Assembly (NCBI GenBank): GCA_943704495.1
Contig: CALSCR010003344.1
Span: 1 to 21,751 of the forward strand
Direction: 5' to 3'
Length of the DNA: 21,751 bases
From: Pigoraptor chileana
Taxonomy: Eukaryota; Opisthokonta; Filasterea
Positions within the stretch are counted from its first letter, which is position 1. Every line of letters begins with the position of its first letter. This document shows positions 1 through 11,300 of this stretch, in pieces. Under the pieces are notes generated by a model. It was not told where the DNA came from. It did no database searches and worked only from the letters and a program-made list of their open reading frames with translations. A program made the position numbers and the translations under genes.

Positions 1-6
1 CATTTG

Positions 7-507
7 TCAAGTCGTGCACCTTACACGAAAGTTCTTGTATCAGGTGAACTCCATACTACCGGGGCCACACTTTGTGGTCTGTAATTGCATCAACACACAC
101 ATACTTTGTATGAGATCAAGTCGTGCACCTTACACGAAAGTTCTTGTATCACGTGAACTCCATACTACAGGGGCAGGCAGGATATGGGGTGGTTTCTGGT
201 CTGTCAGGTGCGTTAACACTCCTTTCTTGAATGAGACATATAATGCTCGGACGGATGACACGGAACTTTCGAGCATTACTCAAGTCGTGGACCTTACGTG
301 AAAGTTCTTGTATCAGGTTAATTTCATACGTGGCAATAGGAAACTAAATCATCACGCGTATGCGTTATGGTTATATAGAACACAAAGGCACAGACTGTCC
401 GAAGATGGATGCAGACATACGCATGCACACTAACATACTTCTCACCACAGCGCACTGGCAACACGGAACTGAGCATTTGTCCTGTCGAAAGTTTGTATCA
501 GTCAGTG
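7..507. repeat. Four diverged copies of a ~55-nt dispersed direct repeat
   Basis: Copies begin at about 7, 116, 280 and 460. The core contains TCAAGTCGTGCACCTTACAC followed by GAAAGTTCTTGTATCAGGTG. Copies 1 and 2 are nearly identical over about 57 nt, copy 3 is diverged at its 3' half, and copy 4 is degenerate. Copies 3 and 4 also share an upstream ACACGGAACT...GAGCATT segment. Spacing is irregular (109, 164 and about 180 nt), so this is not a simple tandem satellite. No coding sequence was recognised in or around it. Confidence 0.75.
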
Positions 508-760
508 TACATACAACGCGAGTCCTTCAAGCGGCGCCTGCCTATTAGTTTGCAATCAGACAAGACATGCCCATTTGTACCTGAGATGTATGCCAAAACA
601 AGAATATAGAATGTTGTGATCTTACTGCGGACAACAGTGCTTTGATATATTTTTCACGCAAAACGGAGCAACAAAACGCAAGCGATTATACACACGCGCG
701 GGGGCGGGCAGGACGCAGCACGCAGAAAAGCCAGTAAGGAGATGCAAGGCTTAGCTGACA
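508..760. other. Non-coding 3' flank of the EFCAB10-like gene
   Basis: No exon, RNA gene or convincing motif was found on either strand. It lies directly downstream of the stop codon of the minus-strand EFCAB10-like gene, so its right part is presumably 3' UTR. No AATAAA polyadenylation signal was seen in the minus orientation. Confidence 0.5.
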
Positions 761-1735
761 TCACTTGAAGGTGGCGACCGCTTTCCGAAGTCCAACAGAT
801 CTGCAACAAGGAGTGGCAACCAAAATTAGGTATTGCTTGATCCATGCAATAGAGCAAGTCGGTCGAATACGTCGTGACTGCGGAAAAATGTGTCGTGTAC
901 TCACGCCTCCTTGACGAATGTGTTTTGGTTGATCTTATCAGCGCCGCTGCCCTCTGGCATTTGGTTATATGCGCTGATGCCGAGGCTCGCCATGGCTGCA
1001 CAAAGGCAAAACGCACGCGCAAATCTATCAGAGGCAATATTACACGAAAGGCCTTTTAGCAGCCCAATTGGTTGTGCTTGCATTTACGCGTTAGCACTTT
1101 CGACTCTAATCCAGCATTACCTTCTTTGTATTGGGTATGCGTGAGCATTCCTCTCTTGGTAACGTCAAATATGCCGAACGTAGAAATCAGGTTTTCTTCT
1201 TCAAACAGGCAAGGAGGATCCACCTATGTGCAGAGGGGTGTGTAAACTCGGGCGGGTGAGCAAAGGTTACTGAGCATTATCCATGTAGAATCAGGCAGCG
1301 CCATAACCCTTAACTCACCACTTCAGGATCTTCGCGATGTTCTTTCAAAGACTCAAGATACTTTGCCAGGAATTCCATAGGGTTTTCTGTAGTCAGAAAG
1401 CAACGGCAAAGTCAATTCAAAATCATTGCCAACGTAATTCCACTAATGACAGCAGCACGGCACAACTATAAAATGGCATTGAATACATAAAGCGATGCCG
1501 TTATCTGTCCACTTGGTATTCCAATGCAGAAACAGGCCCTCCTTGTACACGCATTATTGAGGGAAACATTTCGACGATGCACGCACAAATTTCACGCAGT
1601 TAGAGGGGCGTTATAGTACATACCCGGTCGCTTGTATACGAGTGCGGCGGTCATGTTCTCCAACAAAGGCATAATCTTGTTCTGATCTAGGTACACACGC
1701 GCCGCAGCGAGCGGCTTTCGTCCAGTCTCACTCAT
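761..1735 (-). CDS. EFCAB10: EFCAB10-like protein (RIIa/Dpy-30-like domain plus EF-hand), 5 exons, 137 aa
   Basis: Exons are complement(761..800, 905..995, 1121..1223, 1319..1386, 1624..1735). All four introns are GT-AG (donors GTATGT, GTGAGT, GTAATG, GTGAGT; acceptors ACAG, ATAG, GCAG, GCAG), their phases match, and the joined exons total 138 codons including TGA. The ATG at 1735 is the first in frame after an upstream stop. Residues about 10-52 form a dimerisation/docking-type helix pair (ARVYLDQNKIMPLL, then KRPENPMEFLAKYLESL), as in RIIa and Dpy-30 domains. Residues about 68-97 are an EF-hand-like unit with loop DVTKRGMLTHTQ followed by YKEAMASLGI. The loop lacks the acidic residue at position 12; from memory, human EFCAB10 has the same order, length, Gln at that position and a YKEAL motif, and ends in a similar basic helix. 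The family is small and linked to ciliated cells; its biochemical role is poorly defined. The gene is head-to-head with the ankyrin/IQ gene. Confidence 0.9.
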
Positions 1736-2387
1736 GTTTGCAGAATTAAGACAAAAGTAACGCAAGTGTTCTTTTACTGACCGTCTCCTCTCGTTTCTTA
1801 TTCGTTGAATAAAAGTGTAGTTTGAAGTGACTTTTCAAACTGAAGTCCACATTTCGTTACGCTGGGTGAGCAATATAGTCGATTTGAATCCAGGTTACAC
1901 AAAGTTGCCCAAATAATAGCTCGTATGTTCAATTATATGCGCTCGATGAATAAGTAGTCCATAATTTGACTAGCTGTGTACCACATTTGTATGAGCCCAT
2001 TCGATGGATGGGCATTCCTGGCTTTGCCTAGCGACGCACGACGAGCTCTACCACTTGGCTATACTAATCATAGTAATTTACATATAGTCGCTATAAAAAA
2101 TGTATCATCACGGTGGATCTGCATAGGATGTTTGCACAACCTTGCGAATTCAAACTAACTTGGGCACCGATAGTTCCGGCAGTGGATTAACGAGATTTCA
2201 TGTATAATGCCTTCAAAAGATCGCACCAGCTATGTATATGAGTATGGTGTGAACGACACACCTGATGCTGTTTGTGGGTGGATCATAATCTTTGTAAGCG
2301 AGAGCTCGTGATTAATACTGACCTACCAAAGATGGACGTCTAGAATACGGGAGCCGAACGTTCGTGCGTTGTTGTCACAAACAGAGA
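1736..2387. promoter_or_regulatory. Shared upstream region of two divergent genes
   Basis: The start codons of the EFCAB10-like gene (1735, minus) and the ankyrin/IQ gene (2388, plus) are 652 nt apart, so both promoters should lie here. A TATA-like CTATAAAAAA lies at 2091-2100 on the plus strand, and a short upstream ORF (ATG GAC GTC TAG, 2332-2343) precedes the ankyrin gene. A canonical ciliary X-box was looked for and not found. No coding exon was recognised. The 1990-2070 stretch is tRNA-like and is listed separately. Confidence 0.5.
1990..2070 (-). other. tRNA-like sequence with RNA polymerase III A-box; possible SINE head or tRNA relic
   Basis: On the minus strand TAGCCAAGTGG (2061-2051) fits the tRNA A-box, and it continues as a D-arm-like GTAGAGC. 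About 40 nt further on, CCATCGAATGG (2007-1997) resembles a B-box core inside a strong hairpin (GCCCAT/ATGGGC). No 7-bp acceptor stem and no good anticodon arm form, so an active tRNA is unlikely. A tRNA-derived SINE or tRNA pseudogene is possible; chance resemblance is not excluded. Confidence 0.3.
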
Positions 2388-5300
2388 ATGGCGAGCGGCC
2401 GAGGGCGGGGCCCCCGGCGGCTTGACGTCGACATGGTATGTTTGCATTATGTTGTGATCGAATGGTTTCGATGCACGTGATTGAAGTTGCAGTTGCGACT
2501 TTGTTTTGTGGTGGTGGGCGAGTCACACATTCGAAGCATCATCATTTGTGGCGACAGTGGGAAGGCCCCATGTACCTGTACCTCTCTTACGTTCGGTGCT
2601 TTCTATGTGTGTTTTGATCGTGTGCTGTTCAGGCGCTCGCGAACGCAGTGCAATTGTGTGACGTGGGCGAGATTAAGGCACTGCTCGCCACAGGTGCTGA
2701 CGTCAACTGGCAAAATCCCTCCGAGGGATATCTCTCCAGCTTGCATAAGGTGTGCAGATGCGCAACTATGCGTGTATGTGTGTGTGCGTGCGTGCGTGTA
2801 TATATATATATATATGCTTGCGTGTGTGCGTGCGTGTGTGTGTATGTGTATGCTTGCGTGTGTGTACACTTGATTGCCTACTTTGCTTGTGGGGGTGGGT
2901 GGGCGTAGTTGCATTGTTCTCTCGTTAAGGTCTTAGAGATCGCGGCAACGTTCGACGTCCCAATTTCATGAAAATCGGCAAACCTGCGCTCGTCTATTCT
3001 CTTAGACTCTATTTTGATGTGCATGTCTTTATCATGTCAACAGGCTGTCCGTCATGATCGGTCGGATGTTCTGGTCCATCTCATTCGGGCTGGTGGTGAT
3101 ATATACCAGCGTGATGCAATGGTGGGTGCGCATTTTCTTATAATTTCCGTGCCCTCGTGTTCGGTCGGTTCGAATGTGTGAGTAATCTGCGACATCTGTA
3201 ATGCGTTTGATACTTACGTGAATCGGGTGCTGTGTTCGTATTAATCGCTGTGCCATTTAGGGACGGAATCTTCTGCACTATGCATCGACGTGCGGTGCAG
3301 AAGCTTGTGTGAAGACGCTCCTTGACGCTGGTCTTCCCATCGATGATCTTGTGGATGATGCATTTGAGACAGCATTGATGCTCGCCATGAAGTACGGTAG
3401 GTCATTGTGTCGAATTTTCGTCGCCCTTATCATTATCGGCTAAACTGTGTGCTGTCGCCTGCCGGTCGCTTTCTCATCCTCTGAAAACAAAAATCAACTG
3501 TCATGCCCAAACCATCGCATGTATCTCTGTGTGCGTGCACACACATATCATGTGCGTCTCATTTCAACGCACACAGGAAATATTGCGTGTGCGCGGCATC
3601 TTCTGTCGCGGGGAGCCGACACTAATATCCAGACGCCCAGTCGGAAGGGGGTTGGTGGAATGTCTGCACTACACTGGGCTGCCCACCGAAATCTGCCCTC
3701 CGAGCTGCGCTTCTTGGTTGAGTGTGGCGCAAACCATGACCTCATTAACGAGGCATTGCAGGTGTGTTGACATCTTGTTGCACAGTGGCAGTGAGGGGTG
3801 GGATGTGGCTCTTGTTTCATCAGCCAATCTTGCAGAGACGGAAGACGGGGACTAACACAATGACGGTGAAGTTGCCATCCCCGAGTAGATGCACATTGGT
3901 TGGGGCGACTAGAGACATTTCATTGTTGGGTCGGTTTTTTTTTCTAAGCCGGAACTTTACGAAATATCAATACCTCCGAGATGTTAACAAACAAGCAGCA
4001 AGAGGAAACACATACTGACACAGTCGGTGTGTGTCTGTGGCACGTGCAGACGCCTCTTCTCATAGCTGTTGATGGCGGCTATGCCGAGGCAGTGGAGGAG
4101 CTGGCAGAACTCGGCGCAAGCACAGAGGGCATTGATTGTGCCGGGAACTCGGCTATTCATCTGGCATTGCAGAAAGGTGGGCGTTACAGTCCGCAGTAAA
4201 TTTGATCTGCGGCAACATGCTCACCGCATATCACGTGATGGACCTGGTGTAGTTGTATTGAGAAGGAGGCGTGTGTTATTATCGACAGTAACGATGGAGT
4301 GATTGTGATGTCATTATGGTCAACTGCCCTTCAAACGTGATCTCCCTATGGGCATTCTAGAGGCATTTGCTGAGAAGTTTGTTTTTTTGTTGTTTCCTCC
4401 TCTCTATCTACTTTGTTTGTTCAACGGTTGTTTCAAAATGCACTTTTCAGGACGCGCCGACATACTGGAGATTATTCTGCGAAACTCTTCCGTCGACCTC
4501 CTCGATCACGTGAACAATGACGGGGATTGCGCACTCGTATACGCAGCCAAGAACGGCATGGTTGACTGCGCCCATGCCCTCATCACGGTATGCCTGTGCG
4601 GTGATGGTTGTTGTTGTTGTTGCTGTTGTTGATGTAGCGATGTTGTTGCTGGTGTTGTTGTACTTATTGTTGCTGTTGTTGTTGATATAGCTGTCATTGT
4701 GGAAATTACGACCGTTGCATGCATTTGTGGTTTGTTGATGTTGTTTGTGTATGAGTGTGTGTGTCTGTGTGTATGTATACAGCAAGGGTCGACTCCTCAA
4801 CCCTTGTCCAAAAATTGGGCGTATCTTGGCACATCAAAGGCCTTGAATGATATGATATTTGTCAAATTGGTGTCCGGCTCATTCAATTGCCATTTATTGG
4901 ACTTTTTTTCTGTTTGTCTCATTTACTATGAATTGTATTGTGCCGTTTCAGCGAGGTGCCGCAGTCAATGTTGGCGACACGGACGGCTGGACTCCCCTCC
5001 ATTGGGCGGCGCTCACAGACAGCCACGAACTTGCGACTATTTTGCTCGATGCGGGCGCATCTCTCTCCCTACAAACAGCAAACGGTGAGTAAATAGAAGG
5101 GGTGTTACGCTTGCACTGTTTCGTCTTTCTCTTTGTCAAAAACAGTGCATTGTGGGGAATATCGTGACGCTGGGCCTCATCGATTGGATTGTGTATTTTT
5201 CAAATTCAAGTTTGCGCTGTATTGTAGACACTGACATGAATCCTATGTCTCTCGATTTCTCTTCGTCTCTCTGTTTCTATCTTTTTCTTCCTGTCTCTCT

Positions 5301-8300
5301 TCGTGTGGATTTGCAGAACACACGACGCCGATCGAGGTTGCGGAGAAGAACAACTCGCGCCGGTGTGTGGATCTGTTTGTTAGCCGCGGGAAGCCATCGC
5401 GGGCCAAGTGAGTGGTACCTTAGATGCGTGCAATTGTGGATGGCATCGGCATTTCATGTGAAATCTAATATTTGGACAATTGGGTATGATGTTTGCAATG
5501 CTTTGCTCGGAGTATTGGGAGTTAATTTACGCACACTGTGGATGTCTGCGCTTTTGTGTCTTCTTTTTATTTCGCGACACAAAACTGAGAGAATCTCCTT
5601 ATTTTGAATTGTGAATGGATTTTCAGGCCACGCAGTGTTCGCCGCTCATCGACGGGGTCGAATGGGTCCGAAATTGGTATGTGCGCGTACGTGGGCGTGT
5701 TTATTTTACAAGAGAATAATGTACTGATGTTGGATGAATCGTAATCCCTGGTGCATGCACACGCCGTCCTTATTGGTACACTTCATATTGAACTCCGTGT
5801 CCAATTTTTAATATTATTCATGCATGTGTGTGTGTGTATGGATGTGTGTTTTCCTCCCCGCCACAACGCAGTTCCCACTCCCCCTCCACGCCATTCGCGA
5901 CGTCCCAACGAGCCCCAGTCCATCGACGAGGTGCTTGGATTTGCACAGCAACAACCCTCGTATCCATTCTATCAACAACCGCATCCGCCCTATCAACCGC
6001 ACCCGCCACACTTTCAGTCGCCACACACTCAGTCGCACTCTCAGTCGATCTTGCAACCACCGGATGTGTCGATGCGACAATCATCGCGGAAGAAACGGGC
6101 GCGTGGCGGACCGCGATCGTCCTCGCTGGTGGCATCCATGGCGGCGTCTCTATTGACGCCCACGCCAACCACCCCCGGCCCTGTGTTTCCATATCCGCCT
6201 TCATCATCTGCGTCCATGTCCAGGAATCCAAAGGCGATAAGGCTAAGTGACCACACTGAGCGGTCCGTTGCGTCCATGCTTGCAGAGCAACAATATGCCG
6301 GCGATGATACGGCTGCGCAGACGTATTACAACGACCAGCGCAGAATATTGGCAGAGTTCGCAAAGCGACAGACTGTGCGGGCAACCGTGCCGCCACCCTT
6401 GGCCGCCGCCGGAGGAAGATCACGCCCGACGACGCCTCGTCTCGAGCCCATCGCACGGCGACCCTCGCAGGAAGCGCAACTACAAGGATCGCAATCGCAG
6501 CACCAGCTTCAGCATCAGCAGCGAAGTCAGCGCCCATGGTCTGCCTCGTCGTCGGCGTCACGTGAGATGCCTCAGGCTGCGCAGCCGGGGTATCAGTCAA
6601 TGACGGACGGCGCTTTTGCCGATATGTTTAGCGGGACGTCTGGAGGCTCCTGGAGGGAGTCGATTGATGGGCCATATGGCGGTCAGTACTTTTGGTTGCG
6701 CGAGATCTGTTAGATGTGTTTTTGTTTATTCGGTGTTTTTGTTTCTTTGAAGTTTGTTTGGTGCTTATTTTTACCTTAATAGGGCAATGTTTTTTGCAAG
6801 TACCCATCGGATGACGTGCTCAAAGACGTCTTACCACTCTATTCTCTGCCTCCTGTGTGCGTGCAGCTGCTGCTGCAGACCTTTCTTTCTCTGCACCGCA
6901 AAGCATTCTCAAAAAGAGCGGCGTCAATGCATCACGGGTCCGTCCTTCGTCTGCACGGCGCTATTCGGACGCATCCGCAACCGCCTCATCCACAACACCT
7001 GGCACGTCAAGCAAGAAGCGCACGCGCCCACAATCGGCATCCGGGGTGGGCACACTCACTCTGGACGACGACGCGCTCCTGTCGGCCATGTGGGCGCCGC
7101 ACGGAGTGCAGTCGAACATTGCACTTGCGACGGCCGCATCCGGGGCTGTTTTTGATCCACTTGCCTCGCTGAGTCCGCCCGCCAGCCGACCAACAAGCCC
7201 ACGTGGACGAAGCCACAACATGTCCGGACAGTGCTCGCCCACCCCCCGGAATGATATGCACAGGGCTGTGTGCAAGGGACACACGCACGAACCACTCAAG
7301 TGAGTGGCACACTGCCACTTGCAGACTATGTTGGATTTTTTTGGTTTGGTGTCTTAATCCTGGACTCCGGAAATGCAGGGGTTGAAAAGTGGAAATATCT
7401 GGTCATTCTGTTTATGTTGTAAGTGATGTATTCGTCGTGTCACGTGTGTCTATCTCGAAAAGTGTGGCCGTCCGAGTGATGGGGGCTGAATTGTGTGTTG
7501 TGAATTTTGTGGGTTTTTATGTCCACTACACTAGTACTGACCTGACCATCCATTTCTTGTTGTTTCTTTCTTTTTTCTTTTTTCTTTTTTTCTTCTTCTG
7601 TTTTTTGTGCGCTGTGTGGCCATATATTTTTCACTGCTCATCAGGCACTTTCCGGAAAAGATTTTTCCCAAAGTTCGATTTGCCGACGAGACTATGACGG
7701 ATGCGCTCCGTCGTAAATTCGACGCGGATGTGCGGACGTATATGAAGGTGGGCTATATAAATACACAGTGTAGTGCAAGCAGATATATAAGTACAAGTGC
7801 ATGGGCGCCAAGAGCGATATTGCAATCTGTGTGTGCGTGTATTGATTTGAAAATCATTCCGGTATTTTGATCTTTGTGATAAACTGACTTTTTTGGTGCC
7901 TTTTGGTTTGCTTTTGCCATGCTTGTGTGTTGTCGTTATTGATGCATTCTTGGCAATGCAGTCGCACGGAGGCCACACGCGCGAACAACTTGCCACGCAA
8001 GTGACACTACTCCGTGGAATGGGGTCTCCCGAACCAGGATATGTGGATGGTATGAACAGTCGCAAGTGTCTCTTTTGTGTTCGTCATGCATATGTGTGCA
8101 TTGCCGTGTGAATTTGAGCACACTGCGGCAAACACCACACAAAAATTAACGCAAATATTAAACGAAGAGTGTATTTTAATTTGTGCAGATGCAGCCATCC
8201 CGGATGATGAATATTCGCAGTGGGGAATGGATGACCTGAGCCAACTGATGGGCGTCAATGAGCACAGCAAGCGGGTTTCCTTCCAGGGGTGGGTGAATGG

Positions 8301-11300
8301 GTTGCATCGCTGCATTCAGGGGTGGGTGTTGAATGGTTGCATTGCTTCATTCACAGCTGTTATTGTGGGAAGCGCAAGATGTATACACACAAATACTAAT
8401 ATATACGCACACAATACGCACATCCACATGTACACACATGCATAAAACAGTGACGGTCCCACTCGACCAGAGGACACCGATCCCATCGATCCTGTTCTCG
8501 GCTATCCGATTCGCAGCATACACCGCATAGCCGCACGTGTCATCCAGCGCTCATACAAACTCTATCTCTTCCGACGTCGCCGTGACGACGCCGCGCACGT
8601 GATCCAGTCGGCATGGCATGGATATTCCGCCCGAAAAGAATTCGAGCTTTCCGCACTTCAGTTTGACTCTGCGACGCTCATTCAGCGGACATTCCGCGGT
8701 TACCTCTGTCGTAGAGAATATCGACGACTGCGTTCGTGCACCATCACGATACAGCGACACTATCGTGGCTACGCATGCCGCACCAAGTACAGATGTCTCA
8801 AGGAGAGCGTGGTGCTTATTCAGTCACACGCGAGGGGTGCGCTCGTCAGGAGGGTAACCGCAAATCTCCGTGTGCAGTGGAGGGCGGCAGTCGCCATTCA
8901 GTCAGCATTCCGCGGTTACGTTGCCCGCGAAGGGTATCGCGAGATTCTCACCAGCGTTCGCAAACTGCAGCGATGGTATCGGCATCAGCTTGCGCGAGCA
9001 GCCGGACGCCGTGAGCGCGCGCGCATTGTTCTGGAGCGCCGAGAGCGTGCAGCGACGCTTATTCAGGCGACATACAAGGGCTTTTTGTGCCGAATGGGCT
9101 ATCAGGAGGCAAGAAACGCCGCCGTGTGCATACAGACGTGGTTCAGAATGGAGCGACAGCGGACAAGGTTCCTGCGAATGAAATGGGCCGCAATCGTCAT
9201 TCAATCAGCTGTGCGTGGGTGGAGCGCGAGGAAGAAGGTCGAACAAATGTGGGGCGAGCAGCGCTTGGAAGAAACCCGGAACGAGCTCAACACACAACTC
9301 GCGGAGCTGAGGCGACGCTCGGCTGCACGGGCAATCGCACGTTGGTATCTTGGTCACGTGAATCGCAACGGCGGTAAGAAGGACACGTCGGCCGATGTGA
9401 ACGAAGCCGCTATTGTACTGCAGAAGTATGCGCGCGGAATGCTGGCGCGGATCCATGTGCGCCGATTGCGTGCCGAGTGGGAGAAGGCTGCAGCCGTTGT
9501 TCGTCGTGGTATCATTCGAAGGCGACTGTCAAAGAAGCAGCTGGTTGATGCACAATCTCCCAATGTAACCCAGACGGGCACCGCCACTGCCGTCGGCAAT
9601 GCAAGCGCAGCATCGCCTCACGCCGTTAATGGCGCCGTCGTTGCGGCTGCTGTGGACGAACAGGCCGCAGAAATGGTTCACGGCGCACCCGGCGTTCGCA
9701 GTGGCACACATACTGCCGTTTCGGCTGCTGTGGATGAACAGGCCGCAGAAATGATTCACGGCGCACTCGGCGTCAGCAGAGGCACACATACTGCCGTTGC
9801 GGCTGCTGTGGAAGCACCTGGCGTCAGCAGTGGCACACATACTGCCGTTGCGGCTGCTACTGTCGATGCCGCCCAGTCGATCAATACGAACAGCGGCGTA
9901 TCAACGGGCGTCCATGCGACTGGAGACAAACACTCCATTGATATTAAGATCAATTTAACCGACGATGTGAACAATACCGTCGATATTGACATCGGCGCTA
10001 ACACTGTTAACAATGCGAATGCTGCTGAGGTCGCTGGGACAGGGCAAACGTCTGCTGTCGGCGCTAACATTGTTAAGAATGCTAATGTTGCTGAGGTCGC
10101 TGCTGGTAATGTGCATGCTGCTGAGGTCGCTGCGACAGGGCAAACGTCTGCTGTCGGCGCTAACATTGTTAAGAATGCTAATGTTGCTGACGTCGCTGCT
10201 GGTAATGTGAATGCTGATGAGGTCGCTGCGACAGGGCAATCGTCTGTCGTCGGTGCTAACACTGTTAACGGACCTGACGGAGATGACCAAACTGGGGACA
10301 GTGGGTCTTATACGGGCACCGACTCCTCTGAAAACGATGATGATGATGATGGAGGGTCCGGCGAAAGCGAATCGGGCAGCTCCGATGGGGAGGAGTCTGG
10401 CGTCGCCACATCCGACACTTCAGAGGATGGCGATGCACACGAGGAGCGCACGGCTGCCGGTGCGGCGGGTGCGGATTCTGGAGCTGCTGTGGAGGGCAGT
10501 ATTGAGGCAGTGGAGAAACCAAGGTCTCAAACGGCGGATGCACAGGAATCTTTGCGCAATGACGGCGTCGATGTGCAGCAGGAGACTAATGCGAATGGAT
10601 TAGTGGCGACTGTCTCGGCGGATGCACAGATTGGCGGAAGTGTGGAGGGGCCGATGGCGTCACCTGCGACAGAGACAAAGCCCACCAACGAGGGACAAGC
10701 GGCAGGCAGTGACGGCGATGACGGCACTTCGGAGTCGGGAAGTGACGAGGATGGATCGTCATCAGAGGAGGGTGAGTCTCTTCCCGGGGAAAACGATGAA
10801 GGGAGCGAAGTGACGGACTCTGACGGAGATGACGACGGAGATGACGCCGATGGGACGTCAGATTCAGGATCATCCGAATCAGATGAGGAAGGCTCGTCTC
10901 CGTCGGGGCATGGATCGGCCGCACAGGAGAGCAAGAGCGCATCCCCGGATGAGAAGCACACCCTACCAACAGAAAAAAATATCGCCGCCGTCATTGATAT
11001 TGCAGCCGCAACATCAGCGCCCCGCATTCCCTCTGTGCAGTTGGAGGCCCACGATGAGCAGGTGCGCGCGGCCGTCGTCATTCAGAGGCATTCGCGAGGA
11101 TTTTTGGCGCGAAAGAAGGTTGCACACATTAAATTGGCGCGTTCAAAGTCTTTCGGGGACGATCAAGTGGCAGGTGCAGAACCGCCTGCCGCGGACGATG
11201 CGGTGCAGGGCGCGGTGCAGAAACCAGCGATTGCGGCGATAGTGGCTGTGAAGAACATGGCGGACGCACGTGACAGTGCGTTACCAAGGGACTCGCGCAA

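Larger units (their letters stand above)
2388..5407 (+). other. Ankyrin-repeat module (exons 1-9, residues ~14-350)
   Basis: The spliced product reads as about ten consecutive ~33-residue repeats. Clear signatures are LANAVQLCDVGEIKALL with GADVN, GRNLLHYASTCGAEA, SALHWAAHRNLPSEL, TPLLIAVDGGYAEA, SAIHLALQKG and the near-consensus DGWTPLHWAALTDSHELA with GAS. The last unit (TTPIEVAEKN) is a capping-type repeat. Repeats and exons do not coincide: several introns split a repeat in its first helix. This part of the gene is intron-dense, with nine exons in 3 kb. Confidence 0.92.

Noticed and set aside
654-1083. Continuous minus-strand open frames of 127 and 60 codons
   Set aside because: Their reading runs through the introns of the EFCAB10-like gene; the spliced five-exon model explains the region far better.
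1885-1915. X-box-like (RFX) site GTTAC...GTTGCC in the divergent promoter
   Set aside because: The half-sites are in the same orientation and the spacing is wrong for a canonical X-box palindrome.
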